DNA from: Actinomycetota bacterium
Lineage (GTDB): Bacteria; Actinomycetota; Actinomycetes; S36-B12
DNA length: 5,832 nucleotides
Direction: 5' to 3'
NCBI GenBank assembly: GCA_003456155.1
Contig: DMPC01000159.1
Location: forward strand, 17,772-23,603
Below, piece by piece: positions 1 through 5,832 of this stretch. Numbering within the stretch: the first letter of the stretch is position 1; every line of letters starts with the position of its first letter. Under the pieces are notes generated by a model, which was given only the letters and a program-made list of their open reading frames with translations, searched no databases and was not told the origin of the DNA. Made by a program: the position numbers and the translations under genes.

Positions 1-2705
1 AGCCGGTTCATGGCGATGGCGAGGGTCTCGTGGGCCTCCTGCGAGATGCTGCCGTAGGACATGGCCCCTGTGGAGAAGCGCTTGACGATCTCGGAGATGG
101 GCTCAACCTCGTCGATCGGCACCGGCTCGCGGACGCCCTCCTTGAAGCGGAACAGCCCGCGGAGGGTCATCAGTCGCTCGGACTGCTCGTCGATGCGCTC
201 CGAGTACTGACGGAAGATGTCGAATCGCTTGTTGCGGGTGGCGTGCTGGAGGCGGAAGACCGTCTCGGGGTCGAACAGGTGCGGTTCTCCCTCCCTGCGC
301 CACTGGTACTCCCCACCCACGTTCAGGGTTCGATGCGCGGGGGCGATTCCCGACGAGGGGTAGGCCACGCGGTGGCGCAGCTCGACCTCTTCGGCGATGA
401 CATCGAGGCCGACGCCGCCGAGCTTGGAGGCGGTTCCCGTGAAGTAGGCGTCGATCACATCGGTCGACAGCCCGACGGCTTCGAAGACCTGAGCTCCGCG
501 ATAGGAGGCCACCGTCGAGACGCCCATCTTCGACATCACCTTGAGCAGTCCCTTGCCGAGCGCCTTGACGACGTTGCGCGTCGCCTTCTCCGGCGTGACG
601 TCGCCGAGCACTCCGCGACGGGCGAGATCCTCGGCCGTCTCCAGCGCCAGGTAGGGATTGACAGCCGCAGCGCCGTAGCCGATGAGCAGCGCGACGTGAT
701 GCACCTCGCGCACATCCCCCGCCTCGACCAGCAGGCCCACCATGGTGCGGGTCTTCGTCCGGACCAGATGATGATGAACGGCGGCCGTCAGCAGCAGCGA
801 CGGAATGGGAGCGTTCTGCGAATCACTGTCGCGGTCCGAGAGCACAATGAAGCGCTTGCCCTGCCGGATGACGGCATCGACCTCGTTGAAGATCTCCTGC
901 AGCCGGCGCTCAAGTGCCGCGCCACCTCCAGCGACCGGATAGAGACCGGAGACACGCACTCCGGCGAAGTTCGAGAAGTTTCCGTCCTCGTTGATGTGCA
1001 GGACCTTGCTCAGCTCGTCGTTGTCGATGACGGGGAACGGGAGGACCACCTGACGGCAGTGCTCCGGTGCCGGCTCGAGCAGGTTGCCCTCAGGGCCGAT
1101 GATGCTCGAGAGGGACGTGACGATCTCCTCGCGGATGGCATCGAGGGGCGGGTTGGTCACCTGGGCGAACAGCTGGGCGAAGTAGTCGAACAGCAGTCGC
1201 GGACGCTCCGAGAGGACCGCGATCGGCGTGTCCGTGCCCATGGATCCGATGGCCTCGGCGCCGGAGCGCGCCATCGGCTCGATGATGATCCGCAGTTCCT
1301 CCTCGCTGTACCCGAACGTCTGCTGACGCCGGGCCACCGACTCCGAGGTGTGCACGATGTGCTCACGCTCGGGCAGCGCCTCCAGGTGGATCAGGCCGGC
1401 CCGCAGCCACTCCTCGTACGGGTGCTCGGCGGCGAGCTGCGCCTTGATCTCGGCGTCCTCGACGATTCTTCCAGCAGCCGTGTCGACGAGGAACATGTGT
1501 CCGGGCTGGAGTCGACCCTTGCGCACGACACGGGCCGGATCGATGTCGAGCACGCCGGTCTCCGACCCGAGGACGACGAGTCCGTCGTCGGTGACCCAGA
1601 AGCGCCCAGGGCGCAGACCGTTCCGGTCCAGCACCGCGCCAATCTGGGTGCCATCGGTAAAGCACACGTTGGCGGGGCCGTCCCAGGGCTCCATGAAGTT
1701 GGCGTGGAACTCGTAGAAGGCGCGACGGGCAGGATCCATCGACGGGTTGTTCTCCCAGGCCTCCGGGATCATCATGAGCACCGCGTGGGGCAGTTCACGG
1801 CCACCGAGGTGGAGCAGCTCGAGGACCTCGTCGAACGAGGCCGAGTCGCTGCCGCCCGGGGTGCAGATCGGGAACAGTCGCGTGATGTCACCCGGGATGA
1901 CATCCGAGGTGAGCATGGCCTCACGGGCCGTCATCCAGTTGCGGTTCCCCTTGACGGTGTTGATCTCGCCGTTGTGGGAGATGTAGCGGTAGGGGTGCGC
2001 CAGTGCCCACGACGGGAAGGTGTTGGTCGAGAACCGGGAGTGGACCAGCGCCACGGCCGACTCCATCCGGGGGTCGGAGAGCTCCGGATAGAACGGCTCG
2101 AGCTGGCCCGTCGTCAGCATTCCCTTGTAGACGATCGTGCGGGACGACAGGGACGGGAAGTAGACACCGAGCTCGCGCTCGACGCGCTTGCGGAGGGCGA
2201 AGGCTCGGCGGTCGAGCTCGACACCTGCGAGCTCGCCGAACGCGGAGGCCACGTACAGGTACTCGAAGGCCGGCATGGTGCTGAGCGCGGTCGCCCCGAC
2301 ACCGGCGGGGTTGGTCGGGCAGTCGCGCCAGCCCAGGACTCGAAGCCCCTCCTGCTGGGCGAGGCCCGACACCGCGTCGCGCACACGCTGTGCCTCCGCA
2401 GCATCGTGCGGGAGGAAGCCGATGCCCACGGCATAGGCGCCGGCCTCCGGGAGGTCGAAGCCGGTCACGTCGCGGAGGAGACGATCGGGCACCTGGACGA
2501 GGATGCCCGCACCGTCACCGCTGTCCGGCTCGGCACCGGAGGCGCCGCGATGCTCGAGGTTGCGCAGGGCCGTCAGCGCCTTGGCGACGATGTCATGCGA
2601 CGGCACTCCGGTGAGGGTCGCCACGAAGGAGACGCCGCACGCGTCGTGCTCGCTCTGGCCGTCGTAGAGACCCTGGGGTGCCGGCTGGGCTGAGGAGGAG
2701 AACAT
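1..2705 (-). CDS. gltB: Glutamate synthase large (alpha) subunit, N-terminal part; runs off the left edge
   Basis: Large subunit of glutamate synthase, which makes two glutamates from glutamine and 2-oxoglutarate; with GltD it works in the cytoplasm as half of the GS-GOGAT ammonia-assimilation route. About 901 of roughly 1,500 residues are present. The ATG at 2705-2703 follows AAGGA by 6 nt, and Met1 lies 22 residues before DACGV, whose Cys23 is the expected nucleophile exposed when a short propeptide is removed. The class II glutaminase domain spans about 23-430, with EHRGASG, STNTFPSWALAHPYR near 225-240, HNGEINTVKGN near 243 and NGLRPGRFWVTDDG near 362. The central domain covers about 460-760 (YSEEELRIIIEPMA, GSMGTDTPIAVLS). 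The FMN-binding synthase domain begins near 820, with GAMSYGSIS at 880-888. The Fe-S cysteines and most of the FMN site lie beyond the window. The gene starts 106 bp after lgt, so it may have its own promoter. No frameshift is visible. Confidence 0.97.
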   Translation of the reverse strand, partial: MFSSSAQPAPQGLYDGQSEHDACGVSFVATLTGVPSHDIVAKALTALRNLEHRGASGAEPDSGDGAGILVQVPDRLLRDVTGFDLPEAGAYAVGIGFLPHDAAEAQRVRDAVSGLAQQEGLRVLGWRDCPTNPAGVGATALSTMPAFEYLYVASAFGELAGVELDRRAFALRKRVERELGVYFPSLSSRTIVYKGMLTTGQLEPFYPELSDPRMESAVALVHSRFSTNTFPSWALAHPYRYISHNGEINTVKGNRNWMTAREAMLTSDVIPGDITRLFPICTPGGSDSASFDEVLELLHLGGRELPHAVLMMIPEAWENNPSMDPARRAFYEFHANFMEPWDGPANVCFTDGTQIGAVLDRNGLRPGRFWVTDDGLVVLGSETGVLDIDPARVVRKGRLQPGHMFLVDTAAGRIVEDAEIKAQLAAEHPYEEWLRAGLIHLEALPEREHIVHTSESVARRQQTFGYSEEELRIIIEPMARSGAEAIGSMGTDTPIAVLSERPRLLFDYFAQLFAQVTNPPLDAIREEIVTSLSSIIGPEGNLLEPAPEHCRQVVLPFPVIDNDELSKVLHINEDGNFSNFAGVRVSGLYPVAGGGAALERRLQEIFNEVDAVIRQGKRFIVLSDRDSDSQNAPIPSLLLTAAVHHHLVRTKTRTMVGLLVEAGDVREVHHVALLIGYGAAAVNPYLALETAEDLARRGVLGDVTPEKATRNVVKALGKGLLKVMSKMGVSTVASYRGAQVFEAVGLSTDVIDAYFTGTASKLGGVGLDVIAEEVELRHRVAYPSSGIAPAHRTLNVGGEYQWRREGEPHLFDPETVFRLQHATRNKRFDIFRQYSERIDEQSERLMTLRGLFRFKEGVREPVPIDEVEPISEIVKRFSTGAMSYGSISQEAHETLAIAMNR

Positions 2706-2811
2706 GAGCCGTCCTTGATCGTCGTCCTGCGGATGATCGGAGCCGGCAGCGGCATGTGTATGCGCTCGCACCCACTCCTACCGGGACGACGTTGGCCCGA
2801 TGGGCGGCATG
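2706..2811 (-). other. lgt-gltB intergenic region with 8-bp inverted repeat
   Basis: A 106-bp gap between the lgt stop codon and gltB. On the plus strand it holds CGTCGTCC (2720-2727) and its exact reverse complement GGACGACG (2784-2791), 56 bp apart. In gltB mRNA the downstream arm would sit just ahead of the AAGGA ribosome binding site. I saw no convincing -35/-10 pair, no GlnR-type half sites (GTnAC), and no hairpin followed by a T run that would mark a rho-independent terminator. A weak -10-like CATACA occurs mid-gap on the minus strand without a good -35 partner. Confidence 0.35.
2712..2716 (-). promoter_or_regulatory. Ribosome binding site of gltB
   Basis: AAGGA on the minus strand, 6 nt before the ATG at 2705. 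It supports that start. The start also gives the short N-terminal propeptide expected before the catalytic cysteine of GltB. Confidence 0.75.
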
Positions 2812-3705
2812 CTACCCGATGTCGGCCTGCTGCCCCTCCTGAGGGCGCACGGCACCCGGGCGCAGGAGGTCGGTCTCCCGACCCGGCCTGCGTCGGGAGG
2901 AGATCACCAGGTAGGCCAGGGCCCCGATGCCGACCAGTACCGCGGTCCAGATGTTCAGGCGGAGCCCGAGCACGGTGTTGGCCGCATCGATGCGCAGCGC
3001 CTCGATCCACAGCCGCCCGACCGCATAGAGGAGGACGTAGAGGGCGAAGACCCGACCGTGACCCATCTGGAACCGGCGATCCGCCCAGACGAGGACGAGG
3101 ACACACCCCACGAGCCACAGGGACTCGTACAGGAAGGTCGGATGGAAGGTCGCAAAGGTCTCGTACCCGTCGGGGCGATAGTTCTCGGCGATCTCCAGGC
3201 CCCACGGGGCATCCGTCGGCGCCCCGAAGAGCTCGGAGTTGAACCAGTTGCCCCAGCGCCCGATGGCCTGGGCCAGGGCGATGCCGGGAGCGATCGCATC
3301 GGCAACGGGCGGAAGCAGGACGCCCTGCCGTCGGGCGCCGATCCAGGCACCCAGAGCACCGAGGGCCACCGCCCCCCAGATGCCCAGCCCGCCGTCCCAG
3401 ATGCGCACCGCACCCGCCAGGCCGGAGCCACCGGGTCCGAAGTACAGCTGCCAGTCGGACAGCACGTGGTACAGGCGTCCTCCGACGATGCCGAACGGCA
3501 CCGCCCACACAGCGATGTCGAGGATCGTCCCCTTCTCACCCCCGCGTGCCTCATATCGGCGACTGCCCCACCAGACCGCGAGAATGATCCCGGCGACGAT
3601 GAGCAGCGCGTAGGCGCGGATCGGAAAAGGTCCGAGGTTCCAGACACCGGTGTCAGGACTGGGGATGGCCGCCGGCAGCGTCGCTGCCAGCGTCGACGAG
3701 ATCAG
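2812..3705 (-). CDS. lgt: Prolipoprotein diacylglyceryl transferase, probable CTG start
   Basis: Lgt moves a diacylglyceryl group from phosphatidylglycerol to the lipobox cysteine of prolipoproteins, the first step of lipoprotein maturation, in the cytoplasmic membrane. With the CTG start the protein has 297 residues, normal for the family, and several membrane segments (about 31-47, 61-80, 107-122, 132-142, 155-165 of the later part, and 253-268). Family signatures: IRAY at 29-32, DGGLGIWG from 104 (Asp where E. coli has the His of HGG, a substitution I recall as common in actinobacteria), GRWGNWFNSE at 149-158 (Arg150, Asn153 and Glu158 match E. coli R143, N146 and E151), HPTFLYES at 188-195 and GRLWIEALR at 230-238. 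No in-frame ATG, GTG or TTG lies between the upstream stop and the GTG at 3510, and that later start would lose IRAY and the first membrane helix. CTG at 3705-3703 overlaps the upstream stop as CTGA and follows GGAAG by 4 nt. The start is inferred; the family is certain. Confidence 0.93.
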   Translation of the reverse strand: MISSTLAATLPAAIPSPDTGVWNLGPFPIRAYALLIVAGIILAVWWGSRRYEARGGEKGTILDIAVWAVPFGIVGGRLYHVLSDWQLYFGPGGSGLAGAVRIWDGGLGIWGAVALGALGAWIGARRQGVLLPPVADAIAPGIALAQAIGRWGNWFNSELFGAPTDAPWGLEIAENYRPDGYETFATFHPTFLYESLWLVGCVLVLVWADRRFQMGHGRVFALYVLLYAVGRLWIEALRIDAANTVLGLRLNIWTAVLVGIGALAYLVISSRRRPGRETDLLRPGAVRPQEGQQADIG

Positions 3706-4541
3706 GGGGCTTCCGTCTCGCCAGCAGGCGGCTGCCCCGAGCCCGCCACGAGTTCACGCAGCGCCGCATCCTCAGCCAGCGTCTGCGTCGGAACCTCGAC
3801 CCCGTCCAGCACGCCGAACGGCGTACCCGCGATGCCCTCGACGCTGAACGTCGCCCCGCTGCTGGTCGCCCAATCCAGGTAGGTGCCGTCCGCCACGCAC
3901 GTGGAGAAGGAGTCCAGATCCGCACCCGTGAGACCGACCTGCTCACCAAGGGCGACGAGCTGGGCGTCTGTCCAGCCCACCCCCTCCTCGGTCGGCTGGT
4001 TGGCGTACAGGGCGTCGTGGAACTCCTTGGTCTTGCCGGCATCGATCGCGCAGCCCCAGGCAGCGGTTCCGCGCGTCGAGGACTGGGCCACCGAGGGGTC
4101 GCGCCCCTCGTTGACCCGATCGAGGAAGGTGGCCGGGCGCCAGATCAGCTGGACCTCGCCCTCCTCGGCGAGCGCTGCGATCCCGGCCCCATTGGCCTGC
4201 TCGACGGACGCGCAGGCCGGGCACTGGATGTCCTCCCAGATCTCCAGGACGGGAGCGTCCGCTGCTGCGGTGCCGTACGGGACACCGAACGGGTACTCCG
4301 AGTCGGGGCCGAGCACGCCCTTCGGGAGCGCCGCCCCCTCGACCACGGTCGGCTCGCCCGCAGTGGTGGACTCGGAAGATCCTCGCGCCAGAAGCGCCAC
4401 GGCGATGATGCCGACGACGACGACCAGCACCGTGGCGGCTCCGATGATGCGGACCGTCCGCTCACGGCGGCGCTCCTGCGACTTCGCGGCCTCCCGCGCA
4501 GCCGCCGCTCGGTCCCGACGATCCTTGCCCGACTCAGCCAT
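3702..4541 (-). CDS. Membrane-anchored DsbA-like thiol:disulfide oxidoreductase
   Basis: A 279-residue protein with a DsbA/thioredoxin-like fold (thioredoxin_4 or DSBA type), probably acting outside the cytoplasmic membrane on disulfides of exported proteins. Order: a charged cytoplasmic tail rich in Arg, Lys and Ala (1-31), one membrane segment (about 31-52), a Ser/Thr-rich linker, then the catalytic domain. The active site is CPAC (Cys107, Cys110) in the context EIWEDIQCPAC, and GTP at 239-241 supplies the expected cis-proline. Two further cysteines, Cys164 and Cys215, could form a structural disulfide as in some mycobacterial DsbA-like proteins. ATG at 4541-4539 follows AGGGAG with good spacing; an upstream in-frame ATG at 4658 would add 39 uncharacteristic residues before the charged tail and has no clear ribosome binding site. 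The gene overlaps lgt by 4 nt, suggesting coupled translation. Whether it oxidises or isomerises cannot be read from the sequence. Confidence 0.88.
   Translation of the reverse strand: MAESGKDRRDRAAAAREAAKSQERRRERTVRIIGAATVLVVVVGIIAVALLARGSSESTTAGEPTVVEGAALPKGVLGPDSEYPFGVPYGTAAADAPVLEIWEDIQCPACASVEQANGAGIAALAEEGEVQLIWRPATFLDRVNEGRDPSVAQSSTRGTAAWGCAIDAGKTKEFHDALYANQPTEEGVGWTDAQLVALGEQVGLTGADLDSFSTCVADGTYLDWATSSGATFSVEGIAGTPFGVLDGVEVPTQTLAEDAALRELVAGSGQPPAGETEAP
3710..3714 (-). promoter_or_regulatory. Candidate ribosome binding site of lgt
   Basis: GGAAG on the minus strand, inside the last codons of the upstream thiol oxidoreductase gene and 4 nt before CTG at 3705-3703. It is weak and slightly close. 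The two other in-frame CTG codons nearby have no purine-rich stretch in front of them, so this site favours the CTG that overlaps the TGA. Confidence 0.4.
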
Positions 4542-4547
4542 CGATGA

Positions 4548-4555
4548 CTCTCCCT
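4548..4555 (-). promoter_or_regulatory. Ribosome binding site of the DsbA-like gene
   Basis: AGGGAGAG on the minus strand, ending 6 nt before the ATG at 4541. It decides the start: it selects the Met in front of AESGKDRRD over the in-frame Met 39 codons upstream. Confidence 0.7.
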
Positions 4556-4599
4556 GTGTTTCCCAGCCCTGGGCGGATGCCCGATCCCCATCGCGTGCT

Positions 4600-4609
4600 C
4601 GGTATACCG
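4600..4609. repeat. 10-bp perfect palindrome in the leader of the DsbA-like gene
   Basis: CGGTATACCG equals its own reverse complement. It lies about 60 bp upstream of the ATG at 4541 and downstream of the candidate ECF promoter. It could be a small operator, or TATACC could act as a -10 element on the minus strand, although no good -35 partner was found. It may also be chance. Confidence 0.3.
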
Positions 4610-4644
4610 TACGCGGCGATGCAGTTCCTCGCCTGCACGAGGGT

Positions 4645-4670
4645 GACGGATGAGCCACGTGCCGGGTTCC
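4645..4670 (-). promoter_or_regulatory. Candidate ECF sigma-factor promoter for the DsbA-like gene and lgt
   Basis: On the minus strand GGAACC (4670-4665) is followed after 16 nt by CGTC (4648-4645), then A. This fits the general ECF-family pattern GGAAC-N16-18-CGTC, which as I recall includes the mycobacterial SigM and SigE types. It lies just after the trpA stop, leaving a leader of roughly 95 nt before the ATG at 4541. The motif is short and the region is GC-rich, so chance is a real alternative. Stress-sigma control would suit an extracytoplasmic thiol oxidoreductase. Confidence 0.32.
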
Positions 4671-4684
4671 CCCGACATCGGCGG

Positions 4685-5485
4685 TCAGCCCCCGCGCACT
4701 CCGGCTGCAAGCTCCTCGGCCAGTGCGACGACCTGCCGGCGAGCCTCCTGCGGGGTCTCGGCCTGCAGGATTCGACGGACGAACGCCGAGCCGACGATGA
4801 CTCCATCGGCGTACCGCGCCACCTCCGCGGCCTGCGCCCCGGTCGAGACGCCCAGGCCGACACAGATGGGCAGGTCGGTGATCAGCCGCGCTCGCGCCAC
4901 CAGCTCGGGCGCAGCGGAACTGACCCGGGTGCGGGCGCCGGTGACGCCCATGGTGGACGCGGCGTACAGGAAGCCGGAGGTCACCGAGGCCACCTGGGCG
5001 ATCCGGGTGTCGGTCGACGAGGGCGCCACGAGGAACACCCGGTCGAGTGCGTGAGCGGTCGTCGCCTCGATCCAGGGACCCGCCTCCTCCGGTGTGAGGT
5101 CGGGCGTGATCACGCCATGCCCGCCCGCAGCGGCCAGTCGCTCCGCGAACCGGTCGACGCCATAGCGCTCGATCGGGTTCCAGTAGCTCATGACCAGCGC
5201 GGTGACCCCGGCGGCGCCGACCTGCCGCACGACATCGAGGACGACGTCGGTCGTCGCCCCGCCGCGCAGGGCCCGCTCCACCGCCGACTGGATGTCGGGG
5301 CCGTCCATGAGCGGATCCGAGTAGGGCAGGCCCACCTCAATGATGTCGACACCGCCCTCAACCATCGCGGTGATCAGGTCGACCGACTGCTCCGCTGTCG
5401 GAAACCCCGCGGGCAGATAGCCGATCAGCGCCGAACGACCCTCCTGGCGTGCCTGCGTGAACACCTCCGCGAGCGGTCGGCTCAC
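4685..5485 (-). CDS. trpA: Tryptophan synthase alpha chain
   Basis: Alpha subunit of tryptophan synthase, which cleaves indole-3-glycerol phosphate to indole and glyceraldehyde 3-phosphate and channels indole to TrpB; cytoplasmic. The protein is 266 residues, normal for this TIM-barrel family. DIIEVGLPYSDPLMDGP carries the two catalytic acids, Glu50 and Asp61, matching E. coli E49 and D60. LPAGFP lies near residue 24. GVTG, GLGVST and VIVGSAFV supply the phosphate-binding loops late in the barrel. The GTG start at 5485-5483 overlaps the trpB stop as GTGA and has GGTGGG 5 nt upstream. An in-frame ATG 60 codons further upstream lies inside trpB and would add an Arg/Gly-rich, non-homologous extension, so it is rejected. 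The stop is TGA at 4685-4687. Coupled translation with trpB would suit the equal subunit ratio of the alpha2beta2 complex. I saw no terminator directly after the gene. Confidence 0.97.
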   Translation of the reverse strand: MSRPLAEVFTQARQEGRSALIGYLPAGFPTAEQSVDLITAMVEGGVDIIEVGLPYSDPLMDGPDIQSAVERALRGGATTDVVLDVVRQVGAAGVTALVMSYWNPIERYGVDRFAERLAAAGGHGVITPDLTPEEAGPWIEATTAHALDRVFLVAPSSTDTRIAQVASVTSGFLYAASTMGVTGARTRVSSAAPELVARARLITDLPICVGLGVSTGAQAAEVARYADGVIVGSAFVRRILQAETPQEARRQVVALAEELAAGVRGG

Positions 5486-5832
5486 GTCGACCCACCGGGG
5501 CGGGCCAGGCCGAACCACTCGGCGGCCGTGGCGACATCCTTGTCTCCCCGGCCGGAGAGGTTGACGATGATCACGGCGTCGGGGCCGAGCTCGCGACCCA
5601 GTCGCATCGCCCCCGCCAGCCCGTGAGCGGTCTCGATGGCCGGGATGATGCCCTCGGTACGGCACAGCACCTCGAAGGCCGCCATGGCCTCGGCATCGTC
5701 GACGGGCTCATAGACCGCGCGGCCGGTGTCGTGCAGCCACGAATGCTCCGGGCCGACCCCGGGGTAGTCCAGACCCGCGGAGATGGAATGGGAGGGCATC
5801 GTCTGCCCCCACTCGTCCTGCATGACGTAGGT
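5482..5832 (-). CDS. trpB: Tryptophan synthase beta chain, C-terminal 116 residues; 5' end outside the window
   Basis: Beta subunit of tryptophan synthase, the PLP enzyme that joins indole and serine to make tryptophan. Only the C-terminal part of an enzyme of about 400 residues is present; the frame is open through the right edge. Diagnostic motifs are SHSISAGLDYPGVGPEHSWL, EGIIPAIETAHGLA (its Glu after PA matches E. coli E350 near the cofactor) and VNLSGRGDKD (its Ser matches E. coli S377 at the PLP pyridine nitrogen). The PLP lysine and the GGGSNA phosphate loop lie upstream, outside the window. The ATG at 5823 is an internal methionine, not the start, because homology continues upstream of it. 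The TGA at 5484-5482 overlaps the trpA GTG by 4 nt, the usual trpBA arrangement. Confidence 0.97.
   Translation of the reverse strand, partial: TYVMQDEWGQTMPSHSISAGLDYPGVGPEHSWLHDTGRAVYEPVDDAEAMAAFEVLCRTEGIIPAIETAHGLAGAMRLGRELGPDAVIIVNLSGRGDKDVATAAEWFGLARPGGST
5491..5496 (-). promoter_or_regulatory. Ribosome binding site of trpA
   Basis: GGTGGG on the minus strand, within the last codons of trpB and 5 nt before the GTG start at 5485. Moderate match; it supports the overlapping GTG start. Confidence 0.5.

Noticed and set aside
30..2693. A plus-strand open frame of 887 codons running opposite almost all of gltB in this window
   Set aside because: It is codon-aligned with gltB, so its stops could arise only opposite TTA, CTA or TCA codons, which gltB avoids; it ends exactly opposite the TCA codon at gltB residue 5. 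The protein is Arg/Asp/Gly/Val-rich with no recognisable domain, while the minus strand encodes a clear GltB.
2793..2806. GCCC-ATC-GGGC style hairpin just after lgt as a terminator
   Set aside because: The stem is only 4 bp and no T tract follows on the minus strand.
2812..3510. lgt starting at GTG 3510 (232 residues)
   Set aside because: It would lose the first membrane helix and the conserved IRAY segment, both encoded in frame immediately upstream.
2800..3882. A plus-strand open frame of 360 codons opposite lgt and the end of the DsbA-like gene
   Set aside because: It is codon-aligned with lgt, low in complexity, Pro/Asp/Arg-rich and without a recognisable domain; it is explained by high GC and rare TTA/CTA/TCA codons in lgt.
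4562..4573. CCCAG-CC-CTGGG inverted repeat as a possible trpA terminator
   Set aside because: A 5-bp stem with a 2-nt loop is too small, no T run follows, and it lies more than 100 bp after the trpA stop and close to the next ribosome binding site.
4542..4658. A 39-residue N-terminal extension of the DsbA-like protein from the ATG at 4658
   Set aside because: It has no clear ribosome binding site, its composition is unlike a leader, and it would place extra residues before the normal charged tail and membrane anchor. ATG 4541 has a good AGGGAG site.
4544..5626. A plus-strand open frame of 360 codons opposite trpA
   Set aside because: It lies antisense to a gene with all TrpA catalytic motifs, and its translation is Arg/His/Gly-rich and resembles no family.

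Overview
This window carries five protein genes, all on the minus strand. In transcription order (right to left) they are the 3' end of trpB, complete trpA, a membrane-anchored DsbA-like thiol oxidoreductase gene, lgt, and the 5' 60% or so of gltB. Very high GC, almost no TTA/CTA/TCA codons, the Lgt sequence style and the order trpB-trpA-thioredoxin-fold gene-lgt-gltB all point to a high-GC actinomycete. Micrococcales is the likely order, with a Brachybacterium-type relative possible but not provable from this sequence.

Layout: trpB runs off the right edge at 5832 and ends at 5482. Its TGA overlaps the GTG start of trpA by 4 nt. A 143-bp gap (4542-4684) follows trpA. It holds a possible extracytoplasmic-function (ECF) sigma-factor promoter, a 10-bp palindrome and a clear ribosome binding site ahead of the thiol oxidoreductase gene. 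That gene's TGA overlaps the probable CTG start of lgt by 4 nt, so these two are probably translationally coupled. A second gap of 106 bp (2706-2811) separates lgt from gltB. It holds the gltB ribosome binding site and an 8-bp inverted repeat. gltB continues off the left edge at position 1.

Functionally the block joins the last two steps of tryptophan synthesis (TrpA/TrpB), extracytoplasmic protein folding and lipoprotein maturation (DsbA-like protein, Lgt), and ammonia assimilation (GltB). This looks like conserved actinobacterial core gene order rather than an accessory island. I saw no mobile element, CRISPR array, tRNA, rRNA or phage signal, and no sign of an undescribed multi-gene system. 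The points most worth a second look are the non-AUG start of lgt and the candidate stress-sigma promoter in front of the DsbA-like/lgt pair.
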